Origin: Rhizobiales bacterium 32-66-11
Lineage (GTDB): Bacteria > Pseudomonadota > Alphaproteobacteria > Rhizobiales > Xanthobacteraceae
Length of the DNA stretch: 64,000 bases
Assembly: GCA_002304505.1 (NCBI GenBank)
Contig: NCEH01000026.1
Location: 1-64,000 of the forward strand
Direction of reading: 5' to 3'
The position numbers and the translations under genes are program-made. Position 1 is the first letter of the stretch. Each line of letters opens with the position of its first letter. Positions 57,210-64,000 of this stretch are shown here, one piece after another. Under the pieces are notes generated by a model. It was not told where the DNA came from, did not search any database, and worked only from the letters and a program-made list of their open reading frames with translations.

Positions 57210-57893
57210 TCAGCCCGGCTCCCACGCGCGGGGCATCTGGGCGACGAGATCGGCGAAGACACGCCCGCCGGTGGTAATATGCTCGTGCATGACACGATTG
57301 GCGGTGGCGCCGTCGCCGCGCAGGATCGCGTCCACGATCTGGGCGTGATCGGCATGGGATTGTTCGATCCGCCCCGGTTTCTGGAACGGATAGCGACGGT
57401 ATACGCGCAGCCGCGCACGCATATCCTTGATGTTGAACTCTAGGTATTCGTTACATGTTCCGCGGTAAATTCGCTCATGTAACCGCGTATTCGCCAGATC
57501 GTACGCGGATGAATCTCCGTTCGCTACAAATTCGGCACTTTCCGCGTGAATTTCGGCGAGTGCCCGGCGATCCTCGGGCGGCATGCGGCTCGCCGCCAGC
57601 TTGGCGGCCATGCCCTCCATTTCGGTCATGACCTCGAACATGGAGACCACCTGCTCGACGCTGAGCACGGTGACGGTGGCGCTGCGCCGCTGGCGCAGGT
57701 CGACCAGGCCCAGGGAGGCGAGCTGGATCAGCGCCTCGCGCACCGGGGTCTTGGACACGCCGAACCGCTCCGAGAGGGGCCGCTCCTCCAGACGCGCGCC
57801 GGGAGGCAGGGCACCGGACTCGATCTCGCCCCGGATCCATTTCGCGATCTCGCCGGTCCGGTTGATCTTCTGCACTGCGGGTTCGCCCCTCAA
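57210..57893 (-). CDS. GntR-family (FCD) transcriptional regulator
   Basis: A 227-residue regulator with a winged helix (about 10-75: AKWIRGEIESGALPPGARLE, SERFGVSKTPVREAL) and an FCD effector domain (about 85-215; SAYDLANTRLHERIYRGTCN, QSHADHAQIVDAI). It is divergent from the enoyl-CoA hydratase gene across a 144-bp AT-rich promoter and upstream of the aldehyde dehydrogenase gene. It probably controls one or both. Confidence 0.88.
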   Translation of the reverse strand: MRGEPAVQKINRTGEIAKWIRGEIESGALPPGARLEERPLSERFGVSKTPVREALIQLASLGLVDLRQRRSATVTVLSVEQVVSMFEVMTEMEGMAAKLAASRMPPEDRRALAEIHAESAEFVANGDSSAYDLANTRLHERIYRGTCNEYLEFNIKDMRARLRVYRRYPFQKPGRIEQSHADHAQIVDAILRGDGATANRVMHEHITTGGRVFADLVAQMPRAWEPG

Positions 57894-57984
57894 GTCGCCA
57901 CCTCCTGGCCACGCCGCCTTCCCTTGTATGACGCCTCGCGCGCGGCCCCGCCAGAGGCAGCGGACGTGCCGCGCTTCGCCAGAC

Positions 57985-58037
57985 TACATATTTTTTTTAT
58001 GTTGACTGATATTTTTTTTGAAATCAAAAATGAGGCA
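57985..58037 (+). promoter_or_regulatory. AT-rich promoter region with two phased T-tracts
   Basis: Two runs of eight T (57991-57998 and 58012-58019) are 21 bp apart, two helical turns. Between them lies TTGACT (58002-58007), a possible -35 box. This is the most AT-rich spot in the right half of the window and sits directly before the enoyl-CoA hydratase gene. No good -10 box was seen. Confidence 0.5.
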
Positions 58038-58868
58038 ATGACCGACGCCAACGGGCAACGACCCGCCTTCCCCCTCCCCGGACACAGCGACGACGGCGGC
58101 CTGCCGCGCCTCTCCATCGTGGGGGCGAAGGCATGCATCCACCTCGATCGCCCGCGCCAGCACAATCGCTTCCAAAACGAGGATCTCGCCCATCTGGCCA
58201 CCCTGCTGGATGCGGTGGAGCAGGACCCGCGGGTTCGGGTGCTGCTGTTCACCGCGAGCGGCCCGAGCTTCAGCGCCGGCTTCGATATCGGCGGCTTCGA
58301 GGCTGGCGGCACCTCCCGGCCCGGCGCTTTCGGCGATCTGTGCGACCGGGTGGAGGCGGTGAGGATTCCGACCATCTGCGCGCTGAATGGGGGCATTTAC
58401 GGCGGCGCCACGGATTTCGCTTTGGCCTGCGACATCCGCGTCGCGGTGGAGGGCGCGCGCATGATGATGCCGCCCGCGCGGCTGGGCATCGAATATTATT
58501 ACAGCGGCCTGCGCCGCTATGTGGAGCGGCTCGGTCCGGCCGCTGCCAAGCTGCTGATCCTCACCGGCGAACCCATCGACGCGCAGGCGATGTTGCGCAT
58601 CGGCTTTGTGCAGGAACTGGTGGCGCCGGACGCCCTGATGGCACGGGCGGATGCGCTCGCCACCGCCTGCGCGGAGCGTGCGCCCGGCGCGCTGCGCGGC
58701 CTGAAGGGTTCGCTCGACGCTCTGGCGCGGGGCAAGGCCGATCCGGCGTTGATCCAGGCGCGCTTCGAGGCCAGCCTGACCTCGGCGGAAGCGCGCGAGG
58801 GCCTGCGCGCCTGGGCGGAAAAGCGCCCGCCCCGCTTCGCGGATCTGGCGCCCGCGACCTCGGACTGA
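58038..58868 (+). CDS. Enoyl-CoA hydratase/isomerase family protein
   Basis: A 276-residue crotonase-fold protein. The oxyanion-hole segments are SGPSFSAGFDIGGFE and ALNGGIYGGATDFALACDIR. The usual catalytic glutamate region reads RLGIEYYYSGLRRYV, which differs from standard hydratases, so the reaction may be isomerisation, hydrolysis or decarboxylation. GAGG lies before the ATG at 58038. It heads a plus-strand run with a binding protein, mmsB, an oxidoreductase and a CoA ligase. Confidence 0.82.
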   Translation: MTDANGQRPAFPLPGHSDDGGLPRLSIVGAKACIHLDRPRQHNRFQNEDLAHLATLLDAVEQDPRVRVLLFTASGPSFSAGFDIGGFEAGGTSRPGAFGDLCDRVEAVRIPTICALNGGIYGGATDFALACDIRVAVEGARMMMPPARLGIEYYYSGLRRYVERLGPAAAKLLILTGEPIDAQAMLRIGFVQELVAPDALMARADALATACAERAPGALRGLKGSLDALARGKADPALIQARFEASLTSAEAREGLRAWAEKRPPRFADLAPATSD

Positions 58869-58983
58869 CCGGGGGCACCGCCACTAGGGAACACGCCGCA
58901 CGGTCCGCAAGAGACCGGCCGGCAAAGGGTGGAAACGAAACGGGCGGACCATCGTCACGCCTGAAAAACTGGGAGGATGAACC

Positions 58984-60186
58984 ATGCGCCTTGGATTGAT
59001 CGCCGGGCTCGCAGCGACCTCGCTGCTGACCCTCACCGCGGCCCAGGCCGCCGACGGCCCGGTCCGCATCGGCGTGCTGAACGACCAGTCGGGCCTCTAC
59101 AGCGAGTTCGGCGGCGTCGGCTCGGTGGAGGCCGCGAAGATGGCGGTCGAGGATTTCGGCGGCAAGGTCCTCGGACGGCCGATCGAAATTCTCTCCGCCG
59201 ACCATCAGAACAAGACCGACGTCGGCGCCGCCACGGCGCGCAAATGGTTCGACGAAGAGAATGTCCTCGCCATCGCCGATCTGACCAATTCGGCGGTCGC
59301 GCTGGCGGTGCAGGGCATGGCCAAGGAGCGCGGCAAGATCACGCTCGCCTCCGGCCCCGCCACCACGCGCCTCACCAATGAGGATTGCTCCCCCACCGGC
59401 TTCCATTGGCCGTGGGACACCTATTCCCAGGCCGTTGGCACCGCCCGCGCGGTGCTCCAGGATGGCGGCAAGTCCTGGTATCTCGTGGTCGTGGACTATG
59501 CCTTCGGCCATCAGATGTCGGCGGACATCTCGAAGACCGTCACCGCCGGCGGCGGCTCGGTGGTGGGCCAGGTGCGCTATCCCACCGGCTCGGCGGACTT
59601 CTCCTCCTTCCTGCTCCAGGCGCAGGGTTCGAAGGCGCAGATCATCGGCCTCGCCAATGGCGGCATGGACACCATCAATTCCATCAAGCAGGCGGCCGAA
59701 TTCGGCATCACCGACGGCGGTCAGCGCCTGGTGGGCCTCGCCATCATGATCAGCGACGTCAACGCCCTCGGCCTCAAGGCCGCCAAGGGCCTGATTGCCA
59801 CCACCGCTTATTATTGGGACCGCAACGACGCCAGCCGCGCCTTCGGCGAGCGCTATATGAAGAAGACCGGCCGCATGCCGGACATGATCCAGGCCGGCGT
59901 CTATTCTTCCGTCCTGCATTATCTCAAGGCCATGCAGGCCGCGAACTCCGACGACGGCAAGGTGGTCGCCGAGAAGATGCGCGAGATGCCGGTGAACGAT
60001 TTCTTCGTCACCAACGGCAAGGTCCGCGTCGACGGCCGCATGGAGCATGACATGTATCTGATCCAGGTGAAGGATCCGAGCGAGTCCAAATACCCCTGGG
60101 ATTATTACAAGATCCTGCGCACCATTCCCGCCGCCGAGGCCACCATGCCGCTGTCGGAAAGCAAGTGCCCGCTGGTCAAGAAGTGA
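58984..60186 (+). CDS. ABC transporter binding protein, branched-chain amino-acid/amide type
   Basis: A 400-residue periplasmic binding protein (Peripla_BP_6) with a signal peptide (MRLGLIAGLAATSLLTLTAA). Typical segments are IGVLNDQSGLYSEFGGVGS, SADHQNKTDVGAATARKWFD and DYAFGHQMSADI. It is the intact relative of the broken gene at 31301-32420, with the same layout and the same SK/EGHCPLVK-like ending (SKCPLVKK). GGGAGGATGAACC precedes the ATG. Permease and ATPase genes are not adjacent. The ligand may be a short organic acid. Confidence 0.9.
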   Translation: MRLGLIAGLAATSLLTLTAAQAADGPVRIGVLNDQSGLYSEFGGVGSVEAAKMAVEDFGGKVLGRPIEILSADHQNKTDVGAATARKWFDEENVLAIADLTNSAVALAVQGMAKERGKITLASGPATTRLTNEDCSPTGFHWPWDTYSQAVGTARAVLQDGGKSWYLVVVDYAFGHQMSADISKTVTAGGGSVVGQVRYPTGSADFSSFLLQAQGSKAQIIGLANGGMDTINSIKQAAEFGITDGGQRLVGLAIMISDVNALGLKAAKGLIATTAYYWDRNDASRAFGERYMKKTGRMPDMIQAGVYSSVLHYLKAMQAANSDDGKVVAEKMREMPVNDFFVTNGKVRVDGRMEHDMYLIQVKDPSESKYPWDYYKILRTIPAAEATMPLSESKCPLVKK

Positions 60187-60213
60187 GCCCGAACGGCCAT
60201 AGAGGGAGTTGAA

Positions 60214-61122
60214 ATGCCAAACGTCACCTTCATCGGGCTCGGCAATATGGGCCGGCCCATGAGCGCAAACCTCATCAAGGCCGGCCATGCGGTCACCGGC
60301 TTCGATCTCTCGCAAGCCGCCCGCGACGCCCTGGTGGCGGCGGGCGGGCGGGCCGCCGGCAGCATCGCGGAAGCGGTCGCCGGGGCCGATGCGATTATCA
60401 CCATGGTGCCCACCGGCAAGCATGTGCGCGCGGTCTACGAGGGGCCCGGCGGCATCCTCGCCACCGCCCCCAAGGGGGCGATCCTGATCGACAGCTCCAC
60501 CATCGACGTGGAAAGCGCGCGGGCGGTCGGCGCGGCGGCCGCCGCCGCCGGCTTCGAGATGGTGGACGCTCCCGTTTCGGGCGCGGTGCCGGCGGCGGAG
60601 GCGGGCCGGCTCACCTTCATGGTGGGGGGCACCAAGGCGGCCTATGCGCGCGCCCTGCCGATCCTGGAAGGCATGGGCGCCAATTTCTTCCATGTGGGGG
60701 ATAGCGGCCTCGGGCAGGCGCTGAAGATCTGCAACAATATGATGGCCGGCATGAGCATGGTGGCCATCAGCGAGGTCTTCACGCTGGCCGAGAAGCTCGG
60801 GCTCGACAATCAGGCCGTCTATGACGTGATGACCAAGTCCTCGGGCAATTGCTGGGCGCTGCAATCCTATTGCCCGGTGCCCGGCCCGGTGCCGGCCTCG
60901 CCGGCCAATCGCGATTATGATCCCGGCTTCACGGTGGCCATGATGCTGAAGGACATGCGCCTGTCCCAGCAGGAAGCGGGCGCGGGGGGCGCCGCAACGC
61001 CCTTGGCGGGCGCCGCCGCCGCGCTCTATCAGACGCTGGTCGCCGCCGGCCATGGGAATCGCGACTTCTCTTATGTGTACACCTTGCTCTCGGGCCGCAT
61101 GACGGCGGCGCAGAAGAGCTGA
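60214..61122 (+). CDS. mmsB: 3-Hydroxyisobutyrate dehydrogenase
   Basis: A 302-residue beta-hydroxyacid dehydrogenase. The NAD motif is FIGLGNMGRPMSANL, the substrate motif DAPVSGAVPAAEAGRL and the catalytic lysine lies in ALKICNNMMAG. The C-terminal part (FTVAMMLKDMRLSQQEA) matches 3-hydroxyisobutyrate dehydrogenases of valine catabolism. It follows the binding-protein gene by 27 bp on the same strand. Confidence 0.88.
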   Translation: MPNVTFIGLGNMGRPMSANLIKAGHAVTGFDLSQAARDALVAAGGRAAGSIAEAVAGADAIITMVPTGKHVRAVYEGPGGILATAPKGAILIDSSTIDVESARAVGAAAAAAGFEMVDAPVSGAVPAAEAGRLTFMVGGTKAAYARALPILEGMGANFFHVGDSGLGQALKICNNMMAGMSMVAISEVFTLAEKLGLDNQAVYDVMTKSSGNCWALQSYCPVPGPVPASPANRDYDPGFTVAMMLKDMRLSQQEAGAGGAATPLAGAAAALYQTLVAAGHGNRDFSYVYTLLSGRMTAAQKS

Positions 61123-61182
61123 CCGGACCCGCCGCATCCCGCGCGGATGCGGCGTTTCCATCCCGAACCGGAGCAAGGCGAG

Positions 61183-62163
61183 ATGAACAAGGCGATCCGC
61201 GTCCATGAGGCCGGCGGCCCCGACGTGCTGAGGCTGGAAGACGTGGAGGTGGCCGCGCCCGGCGCCGGCGAGGTGCTGCTGAAACACACCGCCATCGGCG
61301 TCAATCTCGTGGACACCTACCACCGCTCTGTCACCTCCCGCCAATATGCCATTCCCCGTCCCGTCATCCTGGGCGTGGAGGCCGCCGGCATCGTCGAACA
61401 GGTGGGGCCGGACGTCACGGAGCTGAAGGTGGGCGACCGCGTCGCCTATTGGAACGTGCTCGGCGCCTATGCGGAGCGGCGCATCCTGCCCGCCTCGCGG
61501 GCGCTGAAGATCCCCGACGGTATCGACGACAAAACCGCCGCCGCGGCTCTGCTGAAGGGCGCGACCGCCTGCTATCTCATCCACCGCATCTATCCGGTGA
61601 AGGCCGGCGACACGATCCTGGTGCATGCGGCGGCCGGCGGGGTCGGGCGCATCCTGTGCCAATGGGCGGCCCATCTCGGGGCGAAGGTCATCGGCACCGT
61701 CGGGTCCGCCGAAAAGGCCGAGATCGCCCGCGCCTCCGGCTGCGCCCATGTGGTGGTGACGAGCGAACAGGATTTCGTCGCCGAAGCCCGCGCTTTCACC
61801 CATGGCGCGGGGGTGGATGCGGTGTTCGACTCCATCGGCCGCGATACGTTCGACCGCTCGCTGGATACGCTGCGGCCGCTCGGCATGATGGTGAATTTCG
61901 GCCAGGCAAGCGGCCCCGTGCCGCCGCTCGATATCAGCGTGCTGGCGCAGAAGGGCTCACTGTTCCTCGCCAAGCCGACGCTCGCCACTTTCGTGAAGGA
62001 TCGCGAAAGCATTCTCACCCTGGCGCAGGGCGTGTTCGGGGCCTTGCTCTCCGGCGCGATCAAGGTGGAGATCGGACTGAGCGCGCCCCTTGCGGAGGCC
62101 GCACACGTGCATCGCGAACTGGAGGCGCGGCGCACCACCGGCTCCATCGTGCTCGTGCCGTGA
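61183..62163 (+). CDS. Quinone oxidoreductase (NADPH:quinone reductase, MDR family)
   Basis: A 326-residue zinc-free medium-chain oxidoreductase of the QOR type. It has an N-terminal GroES-like domain (NLVDTYHRSV) and the NADPH motif HAAAGGVGRILCQWA. The ATG at 61183 follows AAGGCGAG. In this operon it could reduce an enoyl or quinone intermediate. The next gene starts directly after it, possibly by overlap. Confidence 0.85.
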   Translation: MNKAIRVHEAGGPDVLRLEDVEVAAPGAGEVLLKHTAIGVNLVDTYHRSVTSRQYAIPRPVILGVEAAGIVEQVGPDVTELKVGDRVAYWNVLGAYAERRILPASRALKIPDGIDDKTAAAALLKGATACYLIHRIYPVKAGDTILVHAAAGGVGRILCQWAAHLGAKVIGTVGSAEKAEIARASGCAHVVVTSEQDFVAEARAFTHGAGVDAVFDSIGRDTFDRSLDTLRPLGMMVNFGQASGPVPPLDISVLAQKGSLFLAKPTLATFVKDRESILTLAQGVFGALLSGAIKVEIGLSAPLAEAAHVHRELEARRTTGSIVLVP

Positions 62164-62171
62164 GCGCCGCA

Positions 62172-63695
62172 ATGTCCATGAATCTCTATGATTTCCTCTT
62201 CCCCCCCTCGCTCCCCGGCACGGCGACTGCGCTGACCATCGGCGCGGGCGATGTCTGGACCCGCGCCCGCCTCGCGGATTTAGCCGGGCGCATCGCGGCG
62301 GTGCTGCGCGCGGCCGGCGTTTCGCCCGGCGACCGGGTGGCCGCGCAAGTGGAGAAGAGCGGCGCGGCGGTGGCGCTCTATCTCGCGTGCCTGAAGGCGG
62401 GGGCGGTCTATCTGCCGCTCAACACGGCCTATACGCCACACGAGATGGCGGCCTTCCTCGGCGATGCGGAACCTGCGGCGTTCGTGGGCCAGCCTGAGGC
62501 CATAGCGGCGCTCGCGCCCCATCTGCCGGAAGGCTGCGCCCGCTTCACGCTCGATGCGGCGGGCGGCGGCAGCCTGAGCGAAGCGGCGGACGCGCAGTTT
62601 CCCCTGGTCGAAAGCGTGCCGCGCGGGCGCGAGGATCTGGCCGCCATCCTCTACACCTCCGGCACCACGGGCCGCGCCAAGGGCGCCATGATCACCCACG
62701 GCAATCTCATCCATGCCGCCGAAGCGCTCAATGCCTTATGGGGCATCACGGGCGACGACGTGCTGCTGCATGCGCTGCCGGTATTCCATGCCCACGGCCT
62801 GTTCATCGCCATCAATTGCGCGCTCGCCGCCGGCGCGCCCATGTGGTTCCTGCCGAAATTCGCCGTCGACCCGGTGATCGAGCTTTTGCCGCGCTCCACC
62901 CTCTTCATGGGCGTGCCGACGCTCTACACGCGCCTGCTGGGCGATCCTCGGCTGACGCGCGACCTGTGCCGGCGCATGCGCCTGTTCACCAGCGGCTCGG
63001 CGCCGCTCTCGGGCGCCACCTTCGATGCGTTCCGCGACCGCACCGGCCACGCCATTCTGGAGCGCTACGGCACCACGGAAACCGCGATCATCTCCTCCAA
63101 CCCGCTGATCGGCGACCGCATCCAGGGCACGGTCGGCTTTGCCGTTCCGGGCGTCGACGTGCGCATCTTCGGCGAGGACGCGCAGGAGCTGCCGCGCGGC
63201 GACGTGGGCGAAGTGGTGCTGCGCGGGCCCAATGTGTTCGCCGGCTATTGGCGCATGCCCGAACAAAGCCAGGAGGCCCTCACCCCGGACGGCTTCTTCC
63301 GCACCGGCGATCTCGCCCGCATGGACGAAGACGGCCGCATCACCATCGTCGGGCGGGCGAAGGACCTGATCATCTCCGGCGGATACAATGTCTATCCGCG
63401 CGAGGTGGAGGCGGCCCTTGCCCGGCTCGACGGGGTGGAGGATTGCGCGGTCATCGGCGTGCCCCATCCCGATTTCGGCGAGGGGGTGATCGCAATCGTG
63501 GAGCGCACGCCCGGCGGCGGCGCGCCGGAGCCGGCGGCGCTGCTGTCGGGCCTGTCCGCCGAGCTTGCGCGCTACAAATTGCCCAAGCATGTGATCGTGC
63601 AGGATGCCTTGCCCCGCAACGCCATGGGCAAGGTGCAGAAGGCCGAGCTGCGCCGGATCCATGCCGGGATCTTCCGGGACGGTGAGACAGGCTGA
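62172..63695 (+). CDS. AMP-forming acyl-CoA synthetase, malonyl-CoA-synthetase-like
   Basis: A 507-residue ligase. The P-loop motif is ILYTSGTTGRAKGAM, then LPVFHAHGLFIAINC, ERYGTTETAIISSNP, TGDLARMDEDGRITIVGRAKD and LPRNAMGKVQK with the catalytic lysine. The overall pattern is nearest to MatB malonyl/methylmalonyl-CoA synthetase, although the MTETGM motif reads TTETAI. A GTG at 62160 overlapping the previous stop codon (GTGA) would add four residues and couple the two genes. Substrate is not certain. Confidence 0.82.
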   Translation: MSMNLYDFLFPPSLPGTATALTIGAGDVWTRARLADLAGRIAAVLRAAGVSPGDRVAAQVEKSGAAVALYLACLKAGAVYLPLNTAYTPHEMAAFLGDAEPAAFVGQPEAIAALAPHLPEGCARFTLDAAGGGSLSEAADAQFPLVESVPRGREDLAAILYTSGTTGRAKGAMITHGNLIHAAEALNALWGITGDDVLLHALPVFHAHGLFIAINCALAAGAPMWFLPKFAVDPVIELLPRSTLFMGVPTLYTRLLGDPRLTRDLCRRMRLFTSGSAPLSGATFDAFRDRTGHAILERYGTTETAIISSNPLIGDRIQGTVGFAVPGVDVRIFGEDAQELPRGDVGEVVLRGPNVFAGYWRMPEQSQEALTPDGFFRTGDLARMDEDGRITIVGRAKDLIISGGYNVYPREVEAALARLDGVEDCAVIGVPHPDFGEGVIAIVERTPGGGAPEPAALLSGLSAELARYKLPKHVIVQDALPRNAMGKVQKAELRRIHAGIFRDGETG

Positions 63696-63735
63696 TGTGT
63701 GCCGGCGGCTTGGGTCCAAGCGGTGCCGCTTTCAT

Positions 63736-63757
63736 CCTCCCCCCTTGAGGGGGGGAG
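63736..63757. repeat. GC-rich hairpin repeat, copy 3
   Basis: CCTCCCCCCTTGAGGGGGGG followed by AG is the same kind of hairpin as the copies at 478-500 and 571-591. It lies between two convergent genes and may serve as a bidirectional terminator. Confidence 0.55.
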
Positions 63758-63793
63758 AACGGCAACCCGCTCATCTTCCAAATGTCGTCGGTC

Positions 63794-64000
63794 CTATCCC
63801 TCGCTGGCGTAGCGGCGGATGAGGTGGGCCTTGAACACCGCGGCATCCAGCGGCCGGCCGGTGGCCCGGGTCAGCAATTCGTCGGTCTCATAGAGCGAGC
63901 CCTGGCTGTGGATGTTGGCCCGCAGCCATGCCACCAGGGGCGCGAAATCGCCGGTGGCTATGCCGGGCAGGATATCCGTATCGGCCTTGCAGGCGGCGTC
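63794..64000 (-). CDS. Carboxypeptidase Taq (M32 family), C-terminal end only
   Basis: The last 68 residues of a protein that runs off the right edge. FAPLVAWLRANIHSQGSLYE, the phrase TDELLTRATGRPLDAAVFKA and the ending HLIRRYASEG are typical of the end of M32 zinc carboxypeptidases. It stops with TAG at 63794-63796 and is convergent with the acyl-CoA synthetase gene. Confidence 0.85.
   Translation of the reverse strand, partial: DAACKADTDILPGIATGDFAPLVAWLRANIHSQGSLYETDELLTRATGRPLDAAVFKAHLIRRYASEG

Noticed and set aside
58561..61803. A 1080-residue open frame on the minus strand
   Set aside because: It lies wholly opposite four well-recognised plus-strand genes. Its product is His/Gly/Arg-rich without any domain, as expected for an antisense shadow in GC-rich DNA.

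Overview
The window is high-GC, densely packed chromosomal-type DNA from an alphaproteobacterium of the Hyphomicrobiales, most likely Xanthobacteraceae (Xanthobacter / Starkeya / Ancylobacter-like). The inference rests on gene content: a form I aerobic CO dehydrogenase cluster, a 2-hydroxyisobutyryl-CoA mutase operon, a PHA synthase operon with the MaoC-phosphotransacylase/acetate kinase/FabI set, LigD with two Ku proteins, and an Entner-Doudoroff dehydratase. It is not a database match. I see no tRNA, rRNA, CRISPR array, insertion sequence or prophage.

Layout. 1-8.4 kb (minus strand): start of a class III alcohol dehydrogenase, then the operon phaC - MaoC/phosphotransacylase fusion - ackA - fabI - mgtA. 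9-16 kb: dps, a DUF1275 membrane protein, a LysR regulator, an unusual HdeD-like membrane protein fused to a probable permuted-papain domain, a large hybrid histidine kinase and a TonB-receptor scrap. 16.3-21 kb: end-joining repair (ligD, ku, second ku). 21.2-30.1 kb: coxC-like regulator and coxMSLDEFG. 30.1-34.2 kb: an atypical low-GC stretch, a frameshifted ABC binding-protein gene and a polytopic membrane protein. 34.6-41.2 kb (minus): operon hcmB - hcl - meaH - hcmA - orf96 - tandem gamma-carbonic-anhydrase-like protein - PduO-like adenosyltransferase, with a divergent GntR regulator. 42-47.9 kb: amidohydrolase, a parS-like palindrome, edd, a D-2-hydroxyacid dehydrogenase and an L-2-hydroxyglutarate oxidase. 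47.9-55.7 kb: a creatininase / tandem ureohydrolase / SDR / ABC transporter operon whose binding protein and divergent LysR regulator are both frameshifted. 55.7-64 kb: acyl-CoA and aldehyde catabolism (aldehyde dehydrogenase, GntR, enoyl-CoA hydratase, ABC binding protein, mmsB, quinone oxidoreductase, malonyl-CoA-synthetase-like ligase) and the end of an M32 carboxypeptidase.

How the genes work together. The cox genes would let the cell oxidise CO for energy. CoxMSL form the enzyme, CoxDEF are maturation proteins, CoxG is a membrane-recruitment protein and the MHYT-LytTR protein is the probable regulator. HcmA carries Ile90 and Asp117, the residues that separate 2-hydroxyisobutyryl-CoA mutase from methylmalonyl-CoA mutase. 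With the ligase, the B12-binding subunit, the G-protein chaperone and a possible B12 adenosyltransferase, this is a complete route from 2-hydroxyisobutyrate to 3-hydroxybutyryl-CoA, which can feed the PHA genes. A near-identical 15-bp palindrome lies in front of the hcm operon and in front of the broken binding-protein gene at 31.3 kb, suggesting a shared regulator. Three genes (31.3, 53.8 and 54.8 kb) carry the same kind of lesion, a short internal deletion with a frameshift.
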